NCBI RefSeq assembly: GCF_000381925.1
Contig: NZ_KB907307.1
Coordinates: forward strand, 4,588,001 to 4,652,000
Length of the DNA stretch: 64,000 nt
Source: Nocardia sp. BMG111209
Lineage (GTDB): Bacteria; Actinomycetota; Actinomycetes; Mycobacteriales; Mycobacteriaceae
Direction: 5' to 3'
Shown in pieces: positions 44,314 to 52,746 of this stretch; the first letter of the stretch is position 1; every line of letters begins with the position of its first letter. The position numbers and the translations under genes were made by a program. The notes below the pieces were generated by a model. It ran no database searches and had not been told where the DNA came from. It saw nothing but the letters and a program-made list of their open reading frames with translations.

Positions 44314-45831
44314 ATGAGCAATCCGATCGTCCACTGGGTGGATGGCGCCGAGTTCACCGGAACCGCCGACAACTGGGCGGATGTCACCAATCCGGCCACC
44401 GGCGTGGTGAGCGGCCGGGTCGCCCTGGCGAACGAGGCCGACGCGCAGGCCGTCATCGATGCGGCCGCGCGGGCGAGCAAGGGCTGGGCCGCCACCTCGC
44501 TGGCACGCCGCACCCAGATACTCTTCGCGTTCCGCGAACTGCTCAACGCGCGCAAGGACGAACTCGCGCAGCTCATCACCGCCGAACACGGCAAGGTGCA
44601 CTCCGACGCGCTCGGCGAGATCGCCCGCGGCCTCGAGGTGGTCGAATTCGCCACCGGCATCGCGCATCTGCTCAAGGGCGGGCAGTCGCCGAACGTCTCC
44701 ACCGGGCACGACGTGCACTCGCGCCGCGAGCCGCTGGGTGTGGTCGGCATCATCAGCCCGTTCAACTTCCCGGCCATGGTGCCGATGTGGTTCTTCCCGA
44801 TCGCGCTGGCCGCGGGTAACGCCGTGGTGCTGAAGCCGTCGGAGAAGGATCCGTCGGCGGCGCTGTGGCTCGCGCGGCTGTGGCAGGACGCGGGGCTGCC
44901 CGCCGGCGTGTTCAACGTGTTGCAGGGCGACAAGACCGCCGTGGACGCGCTGCTGACCAGCCCGGACATCAAGGCGATCAGCTTCGTCGGCTCCACCCCG
45001 ATCGCGCAGTACGTGTACGAGAACGCCGCGCGCAACGGTAAGCGGGTACAGGCCCTCGGCGGCGCCAAGAACCACATGGTGGTGCTGCCCGACGCCGATC
45101 TGGATCTGGCCGCGGACGCCGCCGTCAACGCCGGCTTCGGCTCGGCCGGTGAGCGCTGCATGGCGGTGTCGGTGCTGGTCGCCGTGGACCCGATCGGCGA
45201 CGAACTGATCGCCAAGATCGCCGAGCGCACCGGCCGGGTCGTGGTCGGCGACGGTACCAAGGGTTACGCGGAGAAGGAGGCGGACATGGGTCCGCTGGTC
45301 ACCCGCGCGCACCGGGACCGGGTCGCGAACTTCATCGAATCCGGCGAGAAGGCCGGCGCGAAGGTCGTCGTCGACGGCCGCGACGTGCAGGCGCGCGGCG
45401 GCGCCGAGGGCTTCTGGCTGGGCCCGACCCTGTTCGACAACGTCACCCCCGACATGGAGATCTACACCGAGGAGATCTTCGGACCGGTGCTGTCGGTGGT
45501 CCGCGTCGGCACCTACGACGAGGCGGTGGCGCTGATCAACGCCAACAAGTACGGTAACGGCACCGCGATCTTCACCAACGACGGCGGTGCGGCCCGGCGC
45601 TTCGAACAGGACATCCAGGTCGGCATGATCGGCATCAACGTGCCGATTCCGGTGCCGGTGGGCTACTACTCGTTCGGTGGCTGGAAGTCGTCGCTGTTCG
45701 GTGACTCGCATGCCTACGGCCCGGAGGGTGTGCACTTCTTCACCCGGGCCAAGGTTGTCACCACCCGCTGGATCGATCCGTCGAACCGCCCCGAGGGCGG
45801 CCTGAACCTGGGGTTCCCACGAAATGTCTGA
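44314..45831 (+). CDS. mmsA: CoA-acylating (methyl)malonate-semialdehyde dehydrogenase
   Basis: 505-aa aldehyde dehydrogenase of the MmsA type. Oxyanion Asn151 lies in SPFNFPAMVPMWFFP, a signature of the CoA-acylating group. The nucleophile is Cys282 in GERCMAVS. The general-base Glu of ordinary ALDHs is replaced in ALGGAKNH (247-254), as expected when CoA rather than water releases the acyl group. It converts malonate or methylmalonate semialdehyde to acetyl- or propionyl-CoA plus CO2. Here it is paired with an aminotransferase (8-bp overlap), a set typical of beta-alanine, pyrimidine or valine catabolism. Confidence 0.92.
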   Translation: MSNPIVHWVDGAEFTGTADNWADVTNPATGVVSGRVALANEADAQAVIDAAARASKGWAATSLARRTQILFAFRELLNARKDELAQLITAEHGKVHSDALGEIARGLEVVEFATGIAHLLKGGQSPNVSTGHDVHSRREPLGVVGIISPFNFPAMVPMWFFPIALAAGNAVVLKPSEKDPSAALWLARLWQDAGLPAGVFNVLQGDKTAVDALLTSPDIKAISFVGSTPIAQYVYENAARNGKRVQALGGAKNHMVVLPDADLDLAADAAVNAGFGSAGERCMAVSVLVAVDPIGDELIAKIAERTGRVVVGDGTKGYAEKEADMGPLVTRAHRDRVANFIESGEKAGAKVVVDGRDVQARGGAEGFWLGPTLFDNVTPDMEIYTEEIFGPVLSVVRVGTYDEAVALINANKYGNGTAIFTNDGGAARRFEQDIQVGMIGINVPIPVPVGYYSFGGWKSSLFGDSHAYGPEGVHFFTRAKVVTTRWIDPSNRPEGGLNLGFPRNV

Positions 45832-47152
45832 CTTCGAGACCCTCACCGAGGACGCCGCTCGCGCCTACGAGCTGGACCAGCGGCACGTCTTCCATTCGTG
45901 GGTGGCCCAGGAGGGCCGGACCCCGATGGTCGTCACCAAGGCCGAGGGCTCGTACGTCTGGGACGAGAACGGCGCCAAGCTGCTGGACTTCACCTCGCAG
46001 CTGGTGTTCACCAATCTCGGGCACCAGCATCCGCGGATCGTGCGGGCGATCCAGGAGCAGGCGGCCGTTCTCGCCACCGTGGCGCCCGGATATGTCAACG
46101 GCACCCGGTCCGAGGCCGCGCGGCTGATCGCCTCGCACACCCCCGAGGGCCTGGACCGGATCTTCTTCACCAATGGCGGCGCCGAGGCCAACGAGCACGC
46201 CATCCGGATGGCCCGGCTGCACACCGGCCGGCCGAAGGTGTTGTCGCGCTACCGCTCCTATCACGGCGGCACCCAGCTGACCGTGAACGTGACCGGCGAC
46301 TGGCGGCGCTGGGCCAACGACCAGGCCACCCAGGGCGTGGTGCACTTCTTCGGCCCGTACAGCTATCGCAGCGCCTTCTCCTCGACCGGCGCGGAGGAGG
46401 AATGCCGGCGCGCGCTGGAGCATCTGGAACAGGTCATCGAGCTGGAGGGTCCGGCCACCATCGCCGCGATCATCCTCGAATCGGTCCCCGGCACCGCGGG
46501 CATCATGGTCCCGCCGCCGGGCTACCTGCGGGGTGTGCGGGAGCTGTGCGACCGGTACGGGATCGTGTACATCGCCGACGAGGTGATGGCGGGCTTCGGC
46601 CGGACCGGTAGGTGGTTCGCGACCGAACACGGCCCGATCGTCCCGGATCTGCTCACCTTCGCCAAGGGGGTGAACTCCGGCTACGTGCCGCTCGGCGGGG
46701 TCGCGATCAGCGATCCGATCTACCGGACCTTCGCCGGCCGGGTGTATCCCGGCGGCCTGACCTACTCCGGTCATCCGCTGGCGTGCGCGGCCGCGGTCGC
46801 CACCATCGGCGCGATGGAGGACGACCGGGTGGTCGAGCACGCCGCGGCGCTGGGCAAGGAGGTCTTCGGACCCGGCCTCGCCCGCCTCGCGGAGCGGCAC
46901 GCGTGGATCGGCGAGGCGCGTGGTGTGGGCGCGTTCTGGGCGGTGGAACTGGTCGCCGACCCGGTCACCCGGGAACCGTTGGACGCGGGCGCGATCGGGC
47001 GGATCGTGAAGGCCTGCCGCACCGACGGACTGCTGCCGATGGTGAATGCCAATCGGCTGCACCTGGTTCCGCCGCTGACCACCACGACCACCGAGGTGAC
47101 CACGGCCCTGGAGATCCTGGACCGCGCGCTCGGCTCGGTCGCCGGTAGCTGA
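45824..47152 (+). CDS. Class III PLP-dependent aminotransferase (omega-amino acid type)
   Basis: 442-aa fold-type I aminotransferase. PLP contacts are GGAEANEHAIRMAR (118-131), YRSYHGG (143-149), Asp252 in IADEVMAGFGRTG and Schiff-base Lys281 in FAKGVNSGYVPLG. It belongs with beta-alanine:pyruvate and similar omega-aminotransferases, making malonate semialdehyde or a related semialdehyde for MmsA, whose gene it overlaps by 8 bp. Beta-alanine, 3-aminoisobutyrate, taurine or GABA are possible donors; beta-alanine is favoured by the MmsA partner. Confidence 0.9.
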   Translation: MSDFETLTEDAARAYELDQRHVFHSWVAQEGRTPMVVTKAEGSYVWDENGAKLLDFTSQLVFTNLGHQHPRIVRAIQEQAAVLATVAPGYVNGTRSEAARLIASHTPEGLDRIFFTNGGAEANEHAIRMARLHTGRPKVLSRYRSYHGGTQLTVNVTGDWRRWANDQATQGVVHFFGPYSYRSAFSSTGAEEECRRALEHLEQVIELEGPATIAAIILESVPGTAGIMVPPPGYLRGVRELCDRYGIVYIADEVMAGFGRTGRWFATEHGPIVPDLLTFAKGVNSGYVPLGGVAISDPIYRTFAGRVYPGGLTYSGHPLACAAAVATIGAMEDDRVVEHAAALGKEVFGPGLARLAERHAWIGEARGVGAFWAVELVADPVTREPLDAGAIGRIVKACRTDGLLPMVNANRLHLVPPLTTTTTEVTTALEILDRALGSVAGS

Positions 47153-47202
47153 GGCGGGCCGATGGCGCGGTGCGCCGCGCCGGCCGCGGGACGATGAAAC
47201 AT

Positions 47203-47239
47203 GTTCCCGGGGAAGGGAATTCACGACCTCCCCGGGAAC
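47203..47239. terminator. Bidirectional hairpin between aminotransferase and GntR genes
   Basis: Perfect 11-base arms GTTCCCGGGGA (47203-47213) and TCCCCGGGAAC (47229-47239) with a 15-base loop. The right arm lies in the last codons of the GntR gene (stop 47221). It is 50 bp beyond the aminotransferase stop, so it can end both convergent transcripts. Confidence 0.6.
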
Positions 47240-47997
47240 GTGGCCGGATCCGGGGCGGTGCCTGCCGGCGGCGGTCCGCCGTCGCCGAGTTCGACCACCA
47301 CCCGCACCGCGTCGGTGCGGTTCCAGGCCTCGCGGTAGAGCAGCGGGCGGCCGCTGTCGGCATCGCGGCTGAGACTTTCGATGTGCCACACCGGAATTCC
47401 CTGGTCGATACCGAGTTCGACCGGAACCACCCGGGGCGGGACGTCCAGGCTGACCCGGCACCAGGATCGCACCGGCTGCACGCGGCCCAGTTGCCGCAGT
47501 GCGAGTTCCAGCGATTCCACCGTGCGCAGCGCCAGATCCAGATCGGCGGCGACCTCGACCGGGATCCACTCCTGGATCCAGCCGGCCGGTACGTCGTCGA
47601 TGTAGTCGAGCCGGATCACATGATGCACCGGGGTGCCGGCCGGCACCTCCAGCAACAGCGCCGGCTCGGCGGGCAGCGGCATCCGCTCGGTCACCTTCAC
47701 CCGGGATCGGGGCACCGCACCGGCCGCGCGGACCGTGGCGCCGAACGACGGCTGCCGATCGTGCGAGATGACGTAGTCGATGCGGCGGTTGACGAAGGTG
47801 CCCGCGCCCTGCACCCGCCGCACCACCAGCCGCCGTTCCAGTTCCTGCAGGGCCGACCGCGACGCCGCCCGGCCGACCCCGAACCGGGCCGCGATGTCGT
47901 GTTCGCTCGCGACCCGGGTACCGGGCCGGCAGTCGGCCAGCTCGCCGGCCAGTTGATCGGCGATCTCCAGATAGCGCGTGGATTTCACAGAGCTCAC
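47221..47997 (-). CDS. GntR/UTRA family transcriptional regulator
   Basis: 258-aa HutC-type regulator. The start is placed at GTG 47997; a GTG at 47988 would remove three residues. The winged HTH (about 5-70) includes VASEHDIAARFGVGRAASRSALQELERRLVVRRVQGAGTFV. The UTRA ligand domain (about 85-240) has PVHHVIRLDYIDDVPAGWIQEWIP and PLLYREAWNRTDAVRVVVE. Ligands of this class include phosphonates, amines and sugars. It diverges from the esterase at 48124 and converges on the aminotransferase operon. Confidence 0.87.
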   Translation of the reverse strand: MSSVKSTRYLEIADQLAGELADCRPGTRVASEHDIAARFGVGRAASRSALQELERRLVVRRVQGAGTFVNRRIDYVISHDRQPSFGATVRAAGAVPRSRVKVTERMPLPAEPALLLEVPAGTPVHHVIRLDYIDDVPAGWIQEWIPVEVAADLDLALRTVESLELALRQLGRVQPVRSWCRVSLDVPPRVVPVELGIDQGIPVWHIESLSRDADSGRPLLYREAWNRTDAVRVVVELGDGGPPPAGTAPDPATFPGRS

Positions 47998-48123
47998 GGT
48001 GCCGCCCGGTCCCGTCCGGACAACTGCGTGGTGGCGAATCCGGCCGTTCACCGAGATGAACACTCGAGACGCTCGCCCGGGGAAGGCGGTCCGGCCCGGG
48101 GCACCTCCGGGATCGAGGCCGTA

Positions 48124-48912
48124 ATGTCGCATTCCATGTCAGTCGCCACGCCCGTCACGACCATCGCCTACGGCGCCGATCCGGCGCAGGTCGCCGACCT
48201 CTACCTGCCGCAACGGTCCGATCCGGCGCCGCTGGTGCTGCTGTTGCACGGCGGCGGCTGGCGCGCGCAGTACGACCGCGCGATCACCGGCCCGACGGCC
48301 GGGGCACTGGCCGCGGCCGGGTACGCGGTCGCCAACGTCGACTATCGGCGGCTCGGCAACGGCGGTGGCTTCCCGGCCACATTCCTGGATACGGCGGTCG
48401 CCCTCGATCTGCTGCCGAACCTGATCGACGCGGTCGCTCCCGGCCGCGTCGACCGCGAACGCATCGTCTACGCCGGGCATTCGGCGGGCGGGCAGCTGGC
48501 GCTGTGGGCGGCGATGCGCGACCGGGCGCCGCTCGGCTTCCCGTGGAAGACGTTCACGCCGCCGCGGATCGCGGGCGTGGTGGCCCTCGCGCCGGTGGCC
48601 GATCTCACCGCCGCGTACCACGCCGATCGGGGCACCGGGACGATCGCCGAACTGCTCGGCGGCGGCCCGACCGAGGTCGCAGCCCGATACGCGGCGGTGG
48701 ACCCGTTCCTGCTCGGCGGGCCCGGGGTCCGCACGATCGTCGTGCACGGTGATCGCGACGACCACGTGCCGATCGAGATCGCCCGCGACTACTGCGCGAA
48801 GGCCGGTGCGGAACTGGTCGAACTGCCCGGCGCGGGCCATTTCGAACTCACCGATCCGAACTCCGCGACCTGGCCCGCGGTCGTCGGCGCCATCGCGCGC
48901 TGCGTGGCCTGA
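48124..48912 (+). CDS. Alpha/beta hydrolase, esterase/BD-FAE-like
   Basis: 262-aa esterase-like alpha/beta-hydrolase. Start ATG 48124 has GAGG five bases upstream; an ATG at 48136 is an alternative. The oxyanion motif is LLHGGGWRAQYD (about 39-50), the nucleophile is in AGHSAGGQLALWA (G-H-S-A-G, about 115-127), the acid in VVHGDRDDHVPIE (about 207-219) and His in GAGHFELTD. The pattern resembles kynurenine formamidase/BD-FAE-type enzymes and carboxylesterases. No signal peptide. It diverges from the GntR regulator, which probably represses it. Confidence 0.87.
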   Translation: MSHSMSVATPVTTIAYGADPAQVADLYLPQRSDPAPLVLLLHGGGWRAQYDRAITGPTAGALAAAGYAVANVDYRRLGNGGGFPATFLDTAVALDLLPNLIDAVAPGRVDRERIVYAGHSAGGQLALWAAMRDRAPLGFPWKTFTPPRIAGVVALAPVADLTAAYHADRGTGTIAELLGGGPTEVAARYAAVDPFLLGGPGVRTIVVHGDRDDHVPIEIARDYCAKAGAELVELPGAGHFELTDPNSATWPAVVGAIARCVA

Positions 48913-49097
48913 TCCGCCGGCGGAACATCGGCGACATCGCACCGGACACGGACGATCGGCCCGACACGGTCGAATCCGTCGACATCCCATTCCTGCCGAC
49001 ACGCGGCTCCGGATAGCCGACATCCGGATTCACTAGTGGTTTGCTCTGATCGCGTTACCGACTTTCGTGATCAGTGGAATCGCCGAAAGGAACGCCG

Positions 49098-49418
49098 ATG
49101 CCGACATTGCCGTCGTTACCCCGCGTCGCCGGGCGCATCGCTCTCACCAGCGCCGTGGCGCTGGTCGGACTGTCCGCCTGGGCCGCACCGGCCCTCGCGG
49201 AATGTGACACCGTCTGTACCGATCCGGGCCCGGACGCCACCGTGTCCACGGATTCGCCGGAATACACCGACGATTCACCGCTGGGTGGTCTGTCCACGGC
49301 CGATATTCTGCGGGCCTTCAGCGATCCGACCCTCACCTACGGCGGGCCGTTGCAGATGCGGCCGCATCATTGCCGCGTAGCGGACGGGGGAACGCCGTGC
49401 CGGCCCTCCGGCCACTGA
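49098..49418 (+). CDS. Small secreted protein, first gene of a secreted triad
   Basis: 106-aa precursor from ATG 49098 (AAGGA upstream; GTG 49074 also in frame). Signal peptide MPTLPSLPRVAGRIALTSAVALVGLSAWAAPALA, cleaved about residue 34. The short mature part begins ECDTVCTDPGPDA, continues as an acidic Asp/Ser/Thr-rich linker, and ends with HHCRVADGGTPCRPSGH, giving four cysteines in two pairs. No family recognised. It overlaps the next gene by 22 bp. Confidence 0.68.
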   Translation: MPTLPSLPRVAGRIALTSAVALVGLSAWAAPALAECDTVCTDPGPDATVSTDSPEYTDDSPLGGLSTADILRAFSDPTLTYGGPLQMRPHHCRVADGGTPCRPSGH

Positions 49419-49756
49419 CGGCGGCCGCCGCCGGGATCGCGGTGGTGGCGGTGATCGGCTCGATCACCTGGTGGGCGACCGCCGCGACCGCGGCGGAGCC
49501 GGCCGTCACGGGGACGCCGTTCCACGAATCGGATCCGAACACCTCGCCGCGGGACAACCCGGACAACAACCAGGAGGACGTCCCCGACAATCCGGGCAGT
49601 CCGGAATCCGAAGACAACGACGTCCCGGGCGGAATGGATTTCCCCCAGGGCGAGGAGACGATCCCGGGCGGGACGGACGAACAGCCGCCGCTCGAGGATG
49701 TCCCGCCGGGCGCCGCGGGCCCGAACAGCAACACCTGGAACTCGGCGGGCCGGTGA
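49397..49756 (+). CDS. Small exported or anchored acidic protein, second of the triad
   Basis: 119-aa product from GTG 49397, with GGGGGAA six bases upstream. Residues 8-33 are one hydrophobic segment ending ATAAEP, a signal peptide or anchor. The rest is a disordered Pro/Asp/Asn/Gly-rich tail (NTSPRDNPDNNQEDVPDNPG and similar), strongly acidic and free of cysteine. It overlaps the upstream gene and stops 28 bp before the lysozyme-like gene, so the three are one operon. Function unknown. Confidence 0.66.
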   Translation: MPALRPLTAAAAGIAVVAVIGSITWWATAATAAEPAVTGTPFHESDPNTSPRDNPDNNQEDVPDNPGSPESEDNDVPGGMDFPQGEETIPGGTDEQPPLEDVPPGAAGPNSNTWNSAGR

Positions 49757-49784
49757 CCACATGCGACCTTCGAGGAGAGTTCCC

Positions 49785-50369
49785 ATGAACAGGCGTCAGC
49801 GCTGGAATGCCGGGGTGTGTGCGGCCGGGTTCGTCGTCGGGGCCGTCCTCACCACCGGGGTGCTCGCGTGGCAGTCCGCCCCGGCGGCGGCCGTGGCCTG
49901 CACCGATCTGTGCCCGATCATCGAGGGCCGGCCCGATCCCGGAGCGGCCACCGAACAGCCGCCGGAGGTGGACGCGGCCGACCGTGACCTGGCCGCCGAC
50001 GGCAGCGGCCCCCGGCAGGATCAGGTGCTGCGCTCGGATGCCGGACTGACCGAGATGCTGTCGCAATTCCTGCCCGGCTTCCGGGTCGCGCCGCAGGCGA
50101 TCGCGCGAGTCATCGTGCCGCCCAACCAATTCGACTCGTTCGATCAGATCATCACGCACGAGAGCAGTTGGAACGTGTTCGCGATCAACCCGTCCAGCGG
50201 CGCCTACGGTCTGCCGCAGGCGCTGCCGGCGTACAAGATGTTCAGCGCCGGCATGGACTGGCCGGTCAATCCGGTCACCCAGATCCGCTGGGCCTACGAG
50301 TACATGAACCAGCGCTACGGCAGTCCGAACGCCGCCTGGGCGTTCTGGCAGAAGCACCACTGGTACTGA
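49785..50369 (+). CDS. Secreted lysozyme-like/transglycosylase-domain protein
   Basis: 194-aa precursor from ATG 49785 with GAGGAGAG upstream (ATG 49761 also in frame). A signal peptide (11-37), then a Cys pair (CTDLC) and a linker to about 115. The C-terminal domain (117-194) is the short lysozyme-like fold known from aggregation-promoting factors and Rpf-like actinobacterial proteins: IITHESSWNVFAINPSSGAYGLPQ with probable catalytic Glu126, NPVTQIRWAYEYMNQRYGSP, and terminal AWAFWQKHHWY. It should cleave peptidoglycan outside the membrane. The paired-Cys front (CTDLC) resembles CDTVC of the first triad protein. Confidence 0.85.
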   Translation: MNRRQRWNAGVCAAGFVVGAVLTTGVLAWQSAPAAAVACTDLCPIIEGRPDPGAATEQPPEVDAADRDLAADGSGPRQDQVLRSDAGLTEMLSQFLPGFRVAPQAIARVIVPPNQFDSFDQIITHESSWNVFAINPSSGAYGLPQALPAYKMFSAGMDWPVNPVTQIRWAYEYMNQRYGSPNAAWAFWQKHHWY

Positions 50370-50374
50370 AATCC

Positions 50375-50406
50375 GCTGCCCCGCCCGGTGTTCCGGGCGG
50401 GGCAGC
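50375..50406 (+). terminator. Strong hairpin terminator after the secreted triad
   Basis: Perfect 14-base arms GCTGCCCCGCCCGG (50375-50388) and CCGGGCGGGGCAGC (50393-50406) with loop TGTT, starting 5 bp after the stop at 50369. Classic intrinsic terminator shape lacking only a long U-tract. Confidence 0.8.
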
Positions 50407-50771
50407 CTCGTTCGGCCGGGTGGCGCTGCGCCGGGTGCGGCGGACGGACACCCGGCAACCTCGGCGGGGTTGCGCGAAAGTGGCGATCCGGGCGGGATCG
50501 GCGGGGGCCGGCGACGGCCACCGGTAGCGATACGGCGTATTTCGCGCCTCGCTCGTGAGTCGATCGACGGCCGCTGTCCACCGCCCGCGCTGCCTTCTCG
50601 CTGCCACGACGATGCCTCGACGCCGCCATGTAACCCTGGAGACGTTGTCGCGCCCCCAGAACAACTGGCACAATCGGCGTGGGTCTCGGGAATTACACAG
50701 CTTCGTGATCCGTCTGTTCGAACAACCCTCGTGAGGCACCCCGCAGCAGGGCTGACGAAAGGCGCAGCGTC
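50407..50771. other. Intergenic region upstream of DUF475 gene, no gene seen
   Basis: 365 bp with no coherent frame. It must contain the DUF475 promoter. TerC-like genes often follow a manganese (yybP-ykoY) riboswitch, so I looked for one and did not find the conserved loop sequences. Nothing else recognised. Confidence 0.45.
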
Positions 50772-51923
50772 ATGTTCGTGCGAGTGTTCACCCCGTCGTT
50801 TCTCGTCGCAGGACTGGCATTGGCGGCCGCCGCTTGGTATGGCGGACCACAGGCGCTGATTCTGACCGCCGTGCTGGGTGTGCTGGAGATATCGCTCTCG
50901 TTCGACAACGCCGTGGTGAATGCCGCTGTGCTGGAACGGATGAGCCAGTTCTGGCAACGGATGTTCCTCACCGTCGGCGTGGTCGTCGCGGTGTTCGGCA
51001 TGCGGCTGCTGTTCCCGCTGGCCGTGGTCGCCGTGGGGGCCCACATCGGCCCGCTGCGGGCCCTGGAGCTGGCGCTGAACCCACCGGCCAACGGGGCCGG
51101 TGCATTTCCGGACGGGCGGCTGAGTTACGAGGCGCTGCTCGCCGACGCCAACCCGAAGATCGCCACCTTCGGCGCCGTATTCCTGCTGCTGTTGTTCCTG
51201 AACTTCGTCTGCGCCGAACGGCCGGTGACCTGGTTGTCCTGGCTGGAGCGGCCGCTGGCGCGGCTCGGCCGGTTCCCGATGTTCCCGGTTACCGTCACGC
51301 TGATGCTGCTGGTACTCACCGCCGGCTTCATCGCCCCCGACGACAAGGCCGATGTGGTCATGGTGGCCGGCACGCTGGGCATGGTCACCTATTTCGTCGT
51401 CGACGGCCTCGGCGCGCACTTCGAGAACGAGCAGGCGGGCCGCACCGGGCCGTCCAGGGCGGCGCTGGCCACCGGCCGCGCGGCGTTCTTCGGATTCCTG
51501 TACCTGGAAGTGCTCGACGCCTCGTTCTCCTTCGACGGCGTGATCGGATCCTTCGCCATCACCGCCGATCCGATCATCATCGCGCTCGGCCTCGGCCTGA
51601 TCGGCGCGATGTTCGTCCGCTCCATCACGATCTATCTGGTCCGCAAGGGCACCCTGTCGGAGTACGTCTACCTGGAGCACGGCGCGCACTGGGCCATCGG
51701 CGCGCTGGCCCTGGTGCTGCTGTACTCCAGCGGCCACCACGTGAACGAGGTCGCCACCGGCCTGATCGGTGTGGCAATCATCACCGCCGCCTTCGTCAGC
51801 AGCCTCGTGCACAACAAGCGCAGCCGGGTCCGCACCGAAGAAGACGCACCTGCGGAGCACCATCTATTGGCTGTCACCGACAGCGCGGACAACATCATCG
51901 CCCCGGAAGGTACCGTCGTCTGA
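50772..51923 (+). CDS. DUF475 (TerC-like) integral membrane protein
   Basis: 383-aa membrane protein with about nine spans. The TerC-like core is repeated: VLEISLSFDNAVVNAAVLERM (about 37-57) and, later, LEVLDASFSFDGVIGSFAIT (about 245-264). The paired acidic residue motifs (SFDNA / SFDGV) are the family hallmark. TerC/DUF475 proteins are implicated in metal (Mn2+) export or protection of exoenzyme metalation, and in tellurite resistance loci; no ter genes lie nearby here. The C-terminal 45 residues are cytosolic and acidic. Confidence 0.9.
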   Translation: MFVRVFTPSFLVAGLALAAAAWYGGPQALILTAVLGVLEISLSFDNAVVNAAVLERMSQFWQRMFLTVGVVVAVFGMRLLFPLAVVAVGAHIGPLRALELALNPPANGAGAFPDGRLSYEALLADANPKIATFGAVFLLLLFLNFVCAERPVTWLSWLERPLARLGRFPMFPVTVTLMLLVLTAGFIAPDDKADVVMVAGTLGMVTYFVVDGLGAHFENEQAGRTGPSRAALATGRAAFFGFLYLEVLDASFSFDGVIGSFAITADPIIIALGLGLIGAMFVRSITIYLVRKGTLSEYVYLEHGAHWAIGALALVLLYSSGHHVNEVATGLIGVAIITAAFVSSLVHNKRSRVRTEEDAPAEHHLLAVTDSADNIIAPEGTVV

Positions 51924-52160
51924 CCCGGCCCAGCCGGAGCTGGTATCTCCGGAGCCGGTCCCCGCGGAGCGAGAGCCGGCCGGCGCCGGACAGTCCACCC
52001 ACGGAAGATCCGGGCCCGCACCGGGATTCGAGACCGGCACGCCCGCGAAGGAACCGGCTGTGTCCCTGGTGTCGCGGTTCTTCGCGTGGCGGTCCGTCCT
52101 CGCGCGGGCCTTCGTGTCGCGGAACTCGCAGCGGAGATCCCGGCCGGAACAGGGACTGAG

Positions 52161-52673
52161 TTATCCGGCGCGCAAAATGACGCCGCGCAGAAAGGCCGCT
52201 TGACCGGCGTGCTGCAGATCGTCGCTGATGACGCTCACCAACCGGACACCGAGCGTCACCGGCGGATCCCAGCGGGTGTCGACGACGCGGTCAAGATCGG
52301 CATCGGACAGGGTGGCGAGATAGCGCAGCGTCTGCTCGTGGACCGCATCGTAATAACCGGTCAGTAGCTTTCCCGTGGTGCGGATCACCGCGACCTGCTC
52401 GGCGCCGTCGCCGTAGCCGGTGGCGTGCGGGTCGATGGGCAGTCCGAAGCGCTCGAACCAGCCCTGCCCGGTCCAGACCTGATCGACGCCGGCCACCTCG
52501 GACACATGATCGTCCTGGACCCGGGTCAGATGCCAGACCAGCCAGGCGATGGAGTTGGCCGCCGGATCGACCTGGTAGGCCAGGTCGGCCTCCTCGAACT
52601 CGCCGACCGCCTCGTACACCACCTCGCGGATCCGCCCGAACGCATCTGTCAGTACATCGGCCGTCGTCGCCAT
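52161..52673 (-). CDS. DinB superfamily protein (DUF664-like)
   Basis: 170-aa four-helix-bundle protein. Potential metal ligands typical of DinB/mycothiol-dependent enzymes are His48 (WLVWHLTRVQDDH), a second His in YDAVHEQTLRYL, and His in SDDLQHAGQAAFLRG. This pattern matches the DUF664/DinB group, of which some are mycothiol S-transferases or maleylpyruvate isomerase-like. It precedes a gap of 74 bp after the methyltransferase in the same direction. Confidence 0.85.
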   Translation of the reverse strand: MATTADVLTDAFGRIREVVYEAVGEFEEADLAYQVDPAANSIAWLVWHLTRVQDDHVSEVAGVDQVWTGQGWFERFGLPIDPHATGYGDGAEQVAVIRTTGKLLTGYYDAVHEQTLRYLATLSDADLDRVVDTRWDPPVTLGVRLVSVISDDLQHAGQAAFLRGVILRAG

Positions 52674-52746
52674 GACTCACCTCCGCCTCGAATGAACGTC
52701 GCCGCCAACCGTACTCCGCGGGACCGACAATCCGGCGGCAGCGAAT

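Noticed and set aside
50407..50771. Manganese (yybP-ykoY) riboswitch before the DUF475 gene
   Set aside because: The conserved loop sequences were not found, and no expression-platform hairpin is evident near the start.
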